Source of the DNA: Fictibacillus terranigra
GTDB lineage: Bacteria > Bacillota > Bacilli > Bacillales > Fictibacillaceae
Assembly: GCF_030412265.1 (NCBI RefSeq)
Contig: NZ_JAUHLN010000002.1
Location: forward strand, 434,001 to 498,000
Reading direction: 5' to 3'
Length of the DNA: 64,000 nt
Shown: in pieces, positions 1-7,448 of the stretch
Numbering within the stretch: position 1 is the stretch's first letter
Layout: every line of letters begins with the position of its first letter
The notes under the pieces: generated by a model
What the model was told of the DNA's origin: nothing
The model's input: only the letters and a program-made list of their open reading frames with translations
Databases searched by the model: none
Position numbers and translations under genes: made by a program

Positions 1-544
1 GTTCTTGATTGGTGAGTAGAGAACTTTCTCGAGCCGTATCTTGCATTAGGTATGAAAATTCCTTTGTTTTTGAAAATAATTCTTGCCACATCTTGTTGTT
101 ATGTTCTTTGTTGAATGATTGAAACAATTGAAAAGCTGCTTGAATTTCAGCAAGGTATTCATATTCTCTTCCAACTGTATCGATAGTAAACCTATTAAAA
201 ACTTCATGATTCGTAATGAAGCCAGCAGGTGTTAAATTGCCGCTCCCAATGAGTACTTTTGCTTTATGCTCACCCAATAGCAAATACACTTTTGGATGAA
301 AGGCATGGTTCGTTTCCATACCTTTTATGATGTAGCTTTTCCCTAATTCTGAAATATTCGGTTTCGTAATCGACTCAAATAGACACTTTTGATCAACGAA
401 TAAGCCTAAGTATGTACAGTTTTGCTCAATGAAATGACGGAGAATCATTTTTTCAAAGAATAAGAGGTCGGTAGAATAAGATGTAACTAATGCCACTTTA
501 TATCCTGGCTCCTTTAACTCCTCTATTAAATCAATTCTTTTCAT
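1..544 (-). CDS. Phospholipase-D-fold (HKD) protein, N-terminal part; runs off the window
   Basis: I translated this by hand from an ATG at 544; it stays open to the window edge (about 181 codons seen). Around residues 83-106 it has HPKVYLLL followed by an IGSGNLTPAGF segment. That is the H-x-K plus downstream S/G-N pattern of phospholipase-D-superfamily nucleases and phosphodiesterases. Only one HKD half is visible, so the active form may be a dimer or have a second half outside the window. The start overlaps the end of the upstream gene by 14 bases, which argues for one operon and translational coupling. PLD-fold proteins in such pairs are often nucleases in defence or restriction-like loci, but a nuclease role here is inference. 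Confidence 0.75.
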   Translation of the reverse strand, partial: MKRIDLIEELKEPGYKVALVTSYSTDLLFFEKMILRHFIEQNCTYLGLFVDQKCLFESITKPNISELGKSYIIKGMETNHAFHPKVYLLLGEHKAKVLIGSGNLTPAGFITNHEVFNRFTIDTVGREYEYLAEIQAAFQLFQSFNKEHNNKMWQELFSKTKEFSYLMQDTARESSLLTNQE

Positions 545-2084
545 CAAGCTTCACCCTCCCTGCCGCTGTGACTTGATATACTCCTTTTTCTGCCTCAACC
601 ATTCCTAAATCGACTAATATGGATAACCCTTGCATGACTCGAAAAACATTAAATGAAGGCTGATCATCACTAAGAAAATATAGCTTGCCATCATTTTCCA
701 CGAAATGATAGGTTTCATTTCCGGTGGTAATCATCTTATTTAAAGCAACCTTCTGATGCTGCTCCAAAATATAAAAGCGTAATATATAGCTAAGGAATTC
801 TTTTAAAGGTTTATCCCGATAAGATTGAACAAAGTCCATCCATATTGTAAAGGAAATGTCGTCTCTTCCTCCTAGCTTTAACAGCTCCTGGTGAGAAGTG
901 TCAAAATCATCTCGATTTAGGAGACGATTGTATACATACAACATCATAAGCATAGGCTGCCATATATGATTCTCTGCATTAATTTCTTTTTTTCTCAGTT
1001 TTCCAAAAGTGGCTTTCCTGAAATCCTGATTCAAAGGGATGGATTCGTTTAAACTTTTTATATCCTCTGAAAGATCATGTCTATTGTTCTCTAGCTCTTC
1101 TACAACAGCAGCAATTAATTCACTCATCGAAACAACTTTTTTAGACATTTGATGAAGCAAATACGACCACATCGTATCCAGGCTATAGGTGAAAAGTTGG
1201 CGTACTTGATAAATTTCCCAACCTTTTGCCACATTTTGAAGATGACTAGGAACCGTAGTCTGGTTGTCATACAATCCATCTAACATCATGTCCTGCAAAT
1301 AAGAGAATGTGATCTTACTCCCCCTCGATTGATGAATAATATGCATATAGTACAGCAAAGATTGCTTACGCAGTATTTGCCTGGAGTTTCGAGGTTCTTC
1401 AGGCATAAATATATTTGAAACAATCGGATAGTCTTTTGAATTAGGATCTTTTAACCGGTCAAGTGCAGCCACTCTTCCAAAATCAAGCAATACTCCTCTT
1501 GGTACAGGAGTATCTTCTAGCCGATTATCACGATAATAGGCAGTATGCTTAATCGTCTGTTCAAAAGCTTCAGCAAGCATTTTACCAACTGGTGTCAGAC
1601 GATCAATATGTACACCTTTAGCCTCCTCCCCTATCTTCGTTATCCCTAGGATCTTCATAACATTCCGGTATGTACCGTAGCCACCAAAGCTGTCTTGTAC
1701 ATAATTTGATTTCTGCTCAAAGGCATCTTGTGGTTTTCTCCATTCTTCTATAGCTTTTTGTATACCGATTACATCATGAGTAATGGCACCCCGCTCAAGA
1801 GCTTCCGCATAATTAGCTAAAATAAAATACCATTCTTGTTTTTTTAAAAAGCTCTTAAAGTTTTTTATGGTTTTTTCTTCGGGTACATTTTGAATAAAAT
1901 CGTATAACACCCAAGCAAAAAAAGACCAGTACCTTGCCCTAGGAGTGATACTTGTAACCCCTGATTGAAGGTAATCTGCAATCAAAATACCCACATTCCG
2001 AATACCAAGATGATCTTGCCCAATAATAGTTTTTACACTAGACGTCGTATATTTCGGTCCTTTACTTACAGGAATCAGTAACAT
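531..2084 (-). CDS. Large protein resembling DUF6361-type proteins, operon partner of the PLD protein
   Basis: The protein is about 517 aa. I chose the ATG at 2084 because AAGGAG sits 7 bases upstream; an ATG 10 codons earlier lacks a ribosome binding site. Residues ~25-60 read D-HLGIRNVGI...PRARYWSFFAW. This resembles the D-LG-(10-15)-G-TSI-RARY-F-W pattern I recall for DUF6361 proteins, but that match is from memory. No catalytic motif is obvious and there are no clear membrane segments. Its 3' end overlaps the start of the PLD-fold gene. The family has no function I can name; the overlap with a putative nuclease suggests a defence-type module. No mobile-element gene touches it directly. 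Confidence 0.7.
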   Translation of the reverse strand: MLLIPVSKGPKYTTSSVKTIIGQDHLGIRNVGILIADYLQSGVTSITPRARYWSFFAWVLYDFIQNVPEEKTIKNFKSFLKKQEWYFILANYAEALERGAITHDVIGIQKAIEEWRKPQDAFEQKSNYVQDSFGGYGTYRNVMKILGITKIGEEAKGVHIDRLTPVGKMLAEAFEQTIKHTAYYRDNRLEDTPVPRGVLLDFGRVAALDRLKDPNSKDYPIVSNIFMPEEPRNSRQILRKQSLLYYMHIIHQSRGSKITFSYLQDMMLDGLYDNQTTVPSHLQNVAKGWEIYQVRQLFTYSLDTMWSYLLHQMSKKVVSMSELIAAVVEELENNRHDLSEDIKSLNESIPLNQDFRKATFGKLRKKEINAENHIWQPMLMMLYVYNRLLNRDDFDTSHQELLKLGGRDDISFTIWMDFVQSYRDKPLKEFLSYILRFYILEQHQKVALNKMITTGNETYHFVENDGKLYFLSDDQPSFNVFRVMQGLSILVDLGMVEAEKGVYQVTAAGRVKLDEKN

Positions 2085-2168
2085 ATTATCGCTCCTTAAG
2101 TTCAGTTTAAACAACTCGTTAACTTTTTTTGCGCAAGACTTCTACTATCATTACTTTCTAAACCCATT

Positions 2169-2196
2169 AAAAAAACCCTTCTAAAACATAAGGGTT
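2169..2196 (-). terminator. Intrinsic terminator for minus-strand transcripts
   Basis: AACCCTT (2174-2180) pairs with AAGGGTT (2190-2196). On the minus strand the stem is followed by a run of T. It lies just after the decayed small gene at 2203-2400 and before the DUF6361-like gene. Confidence 0.6.
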
Positions 2197-2202
2197 CATT
2201 AA

Positions 2203-2400
2203 TTAATGGACATTTTTAGCTAGCACTGCCGAAATTATTATCTTGTTGGAGTTTTTTTCTTTTATTGTTTTAATCTTTTTTTCATGATGCTCTATCCTAT
2301 TTAATAATTTCTCTTTAAGGTCTTCATTTTAACAACTGTTTAATAGTGTTAGATTATACATCAATAAAAATTTGTGATAGTTCAACTTTAACTGCGACAT
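2203..2400 (-). pseudogene. Decayed small gene with one in-frame stop
   Basis: On the minus strand a GGTGGTG ribosome-binding-like sequence precedes an ATG at 2400. The frame reads 23 residues (MSQLKLNYHKF...), meets a TAA, then continues in the same frame for 41 lysine/glutamate-rich residues to a second TAA at 2203-2205. A terminator follows 7 bases later. Start signal, second open segment and terminator together suggest a former ~65-aa gene with a nonsense mutation. I do not recognise a family. It could also be chance in AT-rich DNA. Confidence 0.3.
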
Positions 2401-2554
2401 AGTGGCACCACCAGTATATTAACGTATTTTCTTTTATTTTCGACTTTTTTGTTTCTGGGGGACTAATACCATCCCCATCTTTGTTTTAAGCTTTTGATAT
2501 GATAGTTGATAATAAAATACTTATGCAAACTAAGATAAAGAAAAAAAGATCCAG

Positions 2555-2710
2555 TTAATGCCAGCGTTTAATCTCCTCATTGCGCTTAACAATTACATGG
2601 TAAACGATCTTGCTTGAAGAGCTATAGGTGTATGTCTCATCTGGATCAATTGGTAGTTCAGCATATACACCTTCCCAAAAATCTTTCCGCAACTTTTTTG
2701 TATACATCAT
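2555..2710 (-). pseudogene. Possible 3' remnant of an unidentified gene
   Basis: The minus strand is open for 51 codons (MMYTKKLRKDFWEGVY... ending EEIKRWH, stop at 2555-2557). The amino-acid pattern (FWEGVYAELPIDPDETYTY, then YHVIVKR) looks like real protein. There is no ribosome binding site before the first ATG, and the + strand gene for a secreted protein begins 42 bases beyond. I read it as the surviving C-terminus of a truncated gene. No family recognised. Confidence 0.35.
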
Positions 2711-2751
2711 TAATATTTCAAATTATAATATGATTAGGAAGGATGTGGTAA

Positions 2752-3537
2752 ATGGTGAAGAGGAAAAGCATATTGTCTTTAGCAACAGTTGTTGCAATAT
2801 TTTGTGGCTCAACCCAGGTTTTTGCCGATGTTCATGTGAGTGGTTACTTCAGAAAAGATGGGACATACGTGCAGCCCCATTTTCGGAGTGATCCGGACGG
2901 CAATTTTTCAAACAATTTTTCAACTTATGGTAACATGAATCCCTATACGGGAGAATTAGGAACAAAACGGTTCCCACAGTACAATAGCTATTCTTCCAAT
3001 ACTTTTCCTTCGTTTCTTTACTCATATGTTGGTGATAATGTTTACGACCCAGAAGATGATACAGGTTATGATAATGACTATTCCACAGATGATGATATAG
3101 GTTATGATGATCAAGAAGATACAACACTTACTGAAGGTTATTCAGTGCCTGCAGCAACCGAGGAAATTAATGAAATAGATCCTGAAAGTTACATTTCTGG
3201 TTTAGAATCTAGTGATGAACTTAAAGTAAAGAAGGTTATTGTTCAATATCTAAATGAAATTAATAGTCGTAATTATAAAGGTGCTTATAATTTATGGGAT
3301 AAGCATTGGAAATCTCAACATTCGTATCAAGAGTTTGAGGATGGATATATTGATGTGATTAATTTCATTGATTTCTTAGACACCTCTTCTACTGATCAAG
3401 GGGTTACCGCACATCTTCAGCTCTCAACCTTGGAAGGCTGGGATGAAACCGAACACAGTTATGACATCACTTACAGCGTAAAAAAAGTTGATGGGCAATG
3501 GAAGATTATCCATGGGAAAATTAAAAAAACAGAATGA
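2752..3537 (+). CDS. Secreted protein: VHVSGYFRKDGTYVQPH motif, acidic linker, NTF2-like C-terminus
   Basis: The protein is 261 aa with AGGAAGG about 9 bases before the ATG. Residues 1-25 are a classical signal peptide ending VFA, so the mature protein probably starts at D26. Residues ~27-75 carry GYFRKDGTYVQPHFRS and NPYTGELG, a short motif widespread in secreted Bacillus proteins. Residues ~100-130 are an Asp/Tyr-rich acidic stretch. Residues ~150-261 look like an NTF2/SnoaL-type alpha+beta domain (YLNEINSRNYKGAYNLW...GQWKIIHGKI). A cell-surface or extracellular role is likely, the exact job unknown. It is followed 6 bases later by the left end of an IS1182 remnant. Confidence 0.75.
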   Translation: MVKRKSILSLATVVAIFCGSTQVFADVHVSGYFRKDGTYVQPHFRSDPDGNFSNNFSTYGNMNPYTGELGTKRFPQYNSYSSNTFPSFLYSYVGDNVYDPEDDTGYDNDYSTDDDIGYDDQEDTTLTEGYSVPAATEEINEIDPESYISGLESSDELKVKKVIVQYLNEINSRNYKGAYNLWDKHWKSQHSYQEFEDGYIDVINFIDFLDTSSTDQGVTAHLQLSTLEGWDETEHSYDITYSVKKVDGQWKIIHGKIKKTE

Positions 3538-3542
3538 AATAA

Positions 3543-3730
3543 GGGGCTGTCCAATAAGTCCCTAAAATAAAAGCAGGATGTAAAAACGACCCGTTTATCC
3601 ATCCTGCTTTTTTAGCTGCTCTTTTTTGGCTGAAAGTAGCCAGGCGGATGCCTGCTACTTTCAGTAGATTGTATGCTAATGCCACAATCCCAGACTCCAC
3701 ATGTACTCGGTCTAACCCCAGCTGCGACCG
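3543..3730 (-). mobile_element. IS1182-type transposase, C-terminal end plus terminal repeat (remnant)
   Basis: Read on the minus strand from 3730, the frame gives LGLDRVHVESGIVALAYNLL, then KVAGIRLATF and a tail into the element end. This is the C-terminus typical of IS1182-family transposases. The outer end, GGGGCTGTCCAATAAGTC (3543-3560), is a terminal repeat. The rest of the transposase is missing: beyond 3730 the sequence changes to unrelated AT-rich DNA. A matching inverted end lies at 4219-4317. Confidence 0.75.
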
Positions 3731-3869
3731 TTAATAACAATTGTGTAAATATTTTTGTAAAGTATATGTATATAAAGCATTTTGCGTTATAAAAGCATGC
3801 TGTTGTTGCATATAGTACATCCAAACATTTTGATCTTATCTAAATCTGGAGCAAAAGAGGGGAATACCG

Positions 3870-4202
3870 ATGCGAAGAACTGCCGAAATGGTATTGGGGC
3901 TTATTGGTAGTAGTATTGGAACAATTATTTATTTGATGGTTTTTATTACTATTGCAATCAATCCCCCTATTGATTTTCTATTTACAATTGGGGTCTTTAT
4001 TATGATGTTGCTTCAAGTCATTGCATTAGTTTTAAGCTGTTTAGTAAATAAAATAAATCACATTGCATATGGCATCTCCATAATAGTAATAGGGGTTCTA
4101 ACTTTCATATTTTTTTTCGACAATGTATATATATTAGTCGGCACAGCTATCCTTTATATTGTTGCTGGAGCAATTGCGTGTTTCAGATCAAAACTAGGGT
4201 AG
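3870..4202 (+). CDS. Small integral membrane protein, DUF4064-like
   Basis: The protein is 110 aa with GAGGGG about 7 bases before the ATG. It opens MRRTAEMVLGLIGSSIG, which resembles the start of DUF4064 proteins (from memory), and has about four hydrophobic segments (roughly residues 7-30, 36-60, 65-83, 85-104). It is therefore probably an inner-membrane protein. It sits between two outward-pointing IS1182 ends and may have been carried or trapped by them. Function unknown. Confidence 0.65.
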   Translation: MRRTAEMVLGLIGSSIGTIIYLMVFITIAINPPIDFLFTIGVFIMMLLQVIALVLSCLVNKINHIAYGISIIVIGVLTFIFFFDNVYILVGTAILYIVAGAIACFRSKLG

Positions 4203-4218
4203 AGTATGCAGATGGTTA

Positions 4219-4317
4219 CTGCAGGGGCCTGACAAAGTACATGTCCAAGTTTGGAAATGCAATCTACTGAAAGTAACAGGCATCCGCTGGCTACTTTTAT
4301 GACTTATTGGACAGCAC
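4219..4317 (+). mobile_element. Decayed second IS1182-type end, inverted relative to 3543-3730
   Basis: GACTTATTGGACAGC (4301-4315) is the exact reverse complement of 3546-3560. Inward from it, GCAATCTACTGAAAGTAACAG and CATCCGCTGGCTACTTTT match the transposase C-terminus of the left copy, but with stops and a deletion of about 70 bases. GGCCTGACAAAGTACATGT (about 4226-4244) matches the segment coding LDRVHV. It is non-functional. Confidence 0.7.
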
Positions 4318-4656
4318 TCTTTTTTTATACTGATACCCGCATCAATGACGTATATATCAAACGAATTTCATAATTTTGAAACTGGTCCGGTCTAAACAGG
4401 GGACCTTTCCCGATCATCTTAATTATCACGAATATAGCGAATCGCTTCAATTTGCCTTCTATTTCTTACCCCATATCTGCACTCTATCTTTTAAGAAGCT
4501 ATATTTTTTGTACAAGACCTTCTATGCCTAAACGCCCCATCGTTTTTTAATAATACTCATCGTACCTGTCTAAAAAAAAGGATTATTTAACACTACTACC
4601 GACTTTTTTGGCATACTGATCTCTGAAATTCTATTTTAATAAGGCCACCTCCTCAT
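4318..4656. other. Gene-poor stretch with a possible minus-strand coding scrap
   Basis: No intact gene is seen. On the minus strand, 4419 to about 4493 reads IECRYGVRNRRQIEAIRYI and ends at a stop at 4419-4421. Farther upstream a frame-shifted piece reads MGRLGIEGLVQKI. Both look like decayed protein-coding DNA, but I cannot assign a family. Confidence 0.3.
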
Positions 4657-4803
4657 TTAAATTTTGCCTACGTTTTTAACAGCCCCACCATCCACAATCG
4701 GATCGGTTTTATCCAGGCAGACATTTTTCCCCTGTAAGATCGATTTATTCATGCCAGCTGCACCAGCAGGCTCTGCCCCAATGACCTTGGTTTTTGGTGA
4801 AAC
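4657..4803 (-). pseudogene. Threonine dehydratase (IlvA/TdcB-type) internal fragment
   Basis: The minus-strand frame from 4803 reads VSPKTKVIGAEPAGAAGMNK, then GKNVCLDKTDPIVDGGAVK, and stops at 4657-4659. The order SP.TKVIGVEPA..A.M..S...G..V.LD....VDG.AVK is characteristic of PLP-dependent threonine deaminases. Only ~48 codons remain. The catalytic lysine region and both ends of the enzyme are absent. Its upstream edge meets an IS1182 transposase scrap on the opposite strand, so the insertion or a later deletion removed the rest. Confidence 0.7.
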
Positions 4804-4805
4804 GC

Positions 4806-5180
4806 TTTGCATGTACGTTCCGATCCGGATTCGAAAAGCACGGATAGGGAAGAAAAATCAAAGTAATAACCAACAGCAAGTTTATTATTTTGATATTGAA
4901 AAATGTAAAATATGTCCGTTACGCGAAGGATGTAATAAGGAAGGGGCAAAAAGTAAAACGTATTCTGTTTCAATCAAATCCACAGAACATAAGGAACAGG
5001 AAGCATTCCAAAACAGTGAAGATTTTAGAGAAATCGCACGTAAAAAATAGTGAATTAAAACATGGACACGGGTATGATACGGCATCATCTGCGGGTCTAT
5101 TTGGTATGGAAATACAAGGTGCAACAACAATATTCGCCGTCAATTTGAAGCGAATCATTACGCTTTTAAAAGAAAAATAA
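4806..5180 (+). pseudogene. IS1182-type transposase, C-terminal third, frameshifted
   Basis: One frame (from about 4812) reads MYVPIRIRKARIGKK...VYYFDIEKCKICPLREGC...YSVSIKSTEHKEQEAF...FREIARKK and stops at 5048-5050. The next part, NSELKHGHGYDTASSAGLFG, continues one frame over to 5180. This CPLR-x2-C...KNSELKxRHGYD...LGMxIQGA block is the C-terminus of IS1182-family transposases. The DDE N-terminal part is gone and the join lacks the usual YKIE residues, so the gene is dead. Confidence 0.8.
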
Positions 5181-5195
5181 TAGTAAAAGTAAATG

Positions 5196-5247
5196 AAAAT
5201 AGGCACTATCTTAGGACGAAAACGTTCAAGAAGGTGCCTATTTTTTT
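5196..5247 (+). terminator. Intrinsic terminator after the IS1182 remnant
   Basis: AAAATAGGCAC (5196-5206) pairs with GTGCCTATTTT (5234-5244), followed by further T. It lies 15 bases after the transposase stop. Confidence 0.7.
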
Positions 5248-5265
5248 ATGAAGTGACATAATTAA

Positions 5266-5461
5266 TTAAAAACGTAAGTTTTTCAATGCCCTCGTCAAAC
5301 GGGGTTTCTTCTTACCAAAACAAAATTTCTCTCCAAGGGTCGCGGCAATGGCAACTTCTCTTTCTTCTATTTCTGCAGTTTCTGCATCCTATCAAATGAA
5401 GAGGAAGAAGAAGATTCACATTTGAAATGCTTTCTTTTCTACGATCACATCTGGAACACAT
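5266..5461 (-). pseudogene. Possible decayed small Cys-containing protein gene
   Basis: A strong ribosome binding site (GAGGTG, complement of 5471-5478) precedes an ATG at 5461 on the minus strand. The start reads MCSRCDRRKESISNV, with a C-x2-C pair. The best-looking C-terminal half (DAETAEIEEREVAIAATLGE, FCFGKKKPRLTRALKNLRF, stop at 5266-5268) is one frame over, so one frameshift would be needed to join them. Without the shift a 49-aa Arg/Cys-rich ORF is read. No family recognised. Confidence 0.3.
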
Positions 5462-5631
5462 AATATACGTCACCTCACTAAGTGATACCTTAATTAAACA
5501 ATCATGTGAAAAAGTGAGACAAGTTGTGATAATGAGTAAGGATTAACACGGGTTGTAGTAAATAGTTCTTATAGTAGGCATATTTGCAAAAACCATTTGA
5601 GTTTGTCATACAGGACCTGTATTATTTATAT

Positions 5632-5669
5632 CCTTTATAAAGAAGAATTGATTATGGTGGTTATAAAGG
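5632..5669 (+). promoter_or_regulatory. Inverted repeat that can sequester the multicopper oxidase ribosome binding site
   Basis: CCTTTATAA (5632-5640) is the perfect reverse complement of TTATAAAGG (5661-5669). The second arm contains most of the AAAGGAG ribosome binding site of the gene starting at 5679. In the mRNA this 9-bp stem with a 20-base loop would mask the site. It could equally be a protein-binding palindrome in DNA. Confidence 0.4.
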
Positions 5670-5678
5670 AGCAAAAAT

Positions 5679-7208
5679 ATGATTCTCTCTAAATTTGTAG
5701 ACGAACTTCCTATCCTCCCTATTTTAAAACCTCGATGGACAGATCCATTTCAGACTTATTATGAAGTGAAAATGACGGAATTTAAGCAATCACTCCATAG
5801 TGAGTTAAATGATACAACTGTTTGGGGTTATGAAGGCAGCTATCCAGGTCCTACAATTGAAGTAGAGAGTGGAGAAAGAGTGTTTATTAAATGGATCAAC
5901 AATCTTCCTGATAAACACCTTTTGCCAATAGATTATACTGTGCATGGTGCCCATACGGATGTACCGGATACACGAACAGTAGTACACGTTCATGGCGCTA
6001 GTGTTGAACCGGATAGCGATGGCTATCCTGATGCATGGTTCACCAATGGATTCGCAAAAGTTGGTCCAAAATTTAAAAAGGAAGTATATCAATACGATAA
6101 TAACCAGAGATCTGTTACTCAATGGTACCATGACCATACGATTGGGATTACTAGACTCAATATATATGCGGGTTTGGCAGGTTTTTATCTTATAAGAGAT
6201 CAAAAGGAACGTTTATTGAATTTACCTAGCGGTAAATATGATATCCCTCTTATGATCCAAGACAGATCTTTTCATACAGACGGTTCCTTGTATTATCCAA
6301 ACCAGCCACCAAAACCGATCAAAAGATTAAAAACATCCATTATCCATGAATTTTTTGGAAACACCATCCTTGTTAATGGAAAAGTATGGCCCTATTTAAA
6401 TGTGGAACCACGAAAATACCGGTTCCGTCTTTTAAATGGATCTAATACCCGTTTTTACAGGATAAAACTTGATTCAGGACAACGCATTTATCAAATCGGG
6501 ACGGATAGCGGATTAAAGGAATATCCAGTAGGGATCAAAGAAATCTTACTAGCTCCTGCAGAAAGAACAGATGTTATCATTGACTTTACGAATCTTGAAG
6601 GAAAGAACATTATCATGACAAATGATGCCCCCGCACCTTTTCCAGATGGAGATTCTGCAAATGTAGTAAAGATAATTATGCAATTTAGAGTCTCAATTCC
6701 ACTCTCAAGTATTGATACGAGTGTTATTCCGCAGGACATGGAACCCATTCAAAAGCTAAGTGAACAGACGGCTTCAAATGTAAGATACCTCACCTTAAAT
6801 GATAATATGGATCAATATGGACGGGAATTCATGCTTTTGGATAATAAACAATGGGATGCCCCCATAACCGAAAATCCAAAATTAGGATCAACCGAAATTT
6901 GGTATCTCATTAACTTAACGACGGATACACATCCCATTCACATCCACTTGATTGGTTTCCAAATACTAGACCGAAGACCTTTTGATGTTGACAAATATAA
7001 TAAAGAAGGGGTCATCCATTATACCGGCCCAATTATTCCCCCCGACCCACAAGAACAAGGAGAAAAAGACACAGTAAGGGCTAATCCAAAACAAGTAACG
7101 CGAATTATCATGAAGTTTGGACCGTATACAGGGTTGTACGTTTGGCACTGTCATATCTTAGAGCACGAGGATTACGAGATGATGAGACCGTATATGGTTA
7201 TAAGATAA
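5679..7208 (+). CDS. cotA: Multicopper oxidase (laccase), CotA-like
   Basis: The protein is 509 aa, close to the ~513 aa of B. subtilis CotA, with AAAGGAG 7 bases before the ATG. All four copper clusters are present: VVHVHGA (~residue 104), WYHDH (~150), HPIHIHLIGF (~420), and HCHILEHEDYEMM (~490), the last giving the type-1 Cys, His and axial Met. GDS-type segments DSDGYPDAWF, ILVNGKVWPYL and EPRKYRFRLLN also match CotA. There is no signal peptide, as in CotA, which is packed onto the spore coat. The enzyme should couple oxidation of phenolic or bilirubin-like substrates to O2 reduction. It stands alone between IS remnants and a small minus-strand gene, with its own terminator, so acquisition with the accessory region is possible. 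Confidence 0.9.
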   Translation: MILSKFVDELPILPILKPRWTDPFQTYYEVKMTEFKQSLHSELNDTTVWGYEGSYPGPTIEVESGERVFIKWINNLPDKHLLPIDYTVHGAHTDVPDTRTVVHVHGASVEPDSDGYPDAWFTNGFAKVGPKFKKEVYQYDNNQRSVTQWYHDHTIGITRLNIYAGLAGFYLIRDQKERLLNLPSGKYDIPLMIQDRSFHTDGSLYYPNQPPKPIKRLKTSIIHEFFGNTILVNGKVWPYLNVEPRKYRFRLLNGSNTRFYRIKLDSGQRIYQIGTDSGLKEYPVGIKEILLAPAERTDVIIDFTNLEGKNIIMTNDAPAPFPDGDSANVVKIIMQFRVSIPLSSIDTSVIPQDMEPIQKLSEQTASNVRYLTLNDNMDQYGREFMLLDNKQWDAPITENPKLGSTEIWYLINLTTDTHPIHIHLIGFQILDRRPFDVDKYNKEGVIHYTGPIIPPDPQEQGEKDTVRANPKQVTRIIMKFGPYTGLYVWHCHILEHEDYEMMRPYMVIR

Positions 7209-7215
7209 TAAAAGA

Positions 7216-7246
7216 AAAGCCCAGTTGCTTTTGCAACTGGGTTTTT
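7216..7246 (+). terminator. Bidirectional intrinsic terminator
   Basis: CCCAGTTGC (7220-7228) pairs with GCAACTGGG (7233-7241), followed by TTTTT. On the opposite strand the same stem is followed by CTTTTCTTTT. It ends the oxidase gene and the convergent small gene. Confidence 0.85.
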
Positions 7247-7257
7247 CAAATGGAGAA

Positions 7258-7448
7258 TTACCAAAAACCATGTCCTCCAAAACCTCCGAAGCCTGGAAAA
7301 ACACGATCGGACTGGGTGTTCCTGTTCTGCATCTGCATGATGAGGTACATATTGTCGTTATCATAACTGTGTATCTTTCCCTGATAGACATTACCATCAG
7401 CCATTTCAACCTCACAATTTCGTCTACATTTTGTTGGCAGAGGTTCAT
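7258..7448 (-). pseudogene. Small Gly/Phe-tailed protein gene with an apparent early frameshift
   Basis: CGGAGGAT lies 5 bases before an ATG at 7448. The frame with sensible protein is one base off that start: PLPTKCRRNCEVEMADGNVYQ, then GKIHSYDNDNMYLIMQMQ, ending PGFGGFGGHGFW with a stop at 7258-7260 just before a terminator. Removing one base near the start would give an uninterrupted ~62-aa protein. This V-x-M-x-DG-x-V-YxG-x-(I/V) type with a Gly/aromatic tail is common among small Bacillus spore-associated proteins, but I cannot name it. It may be a true frameshift or a sequencing error. Confidence 0.45.

Noticed and set aside
2849-3127. His/Tyr-rich minus-strand ORF inside the secreted-protein gene
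   Set aside because: It is the antisense reading of the Asp/Tyr-rich linker and has no ribosome binding site.
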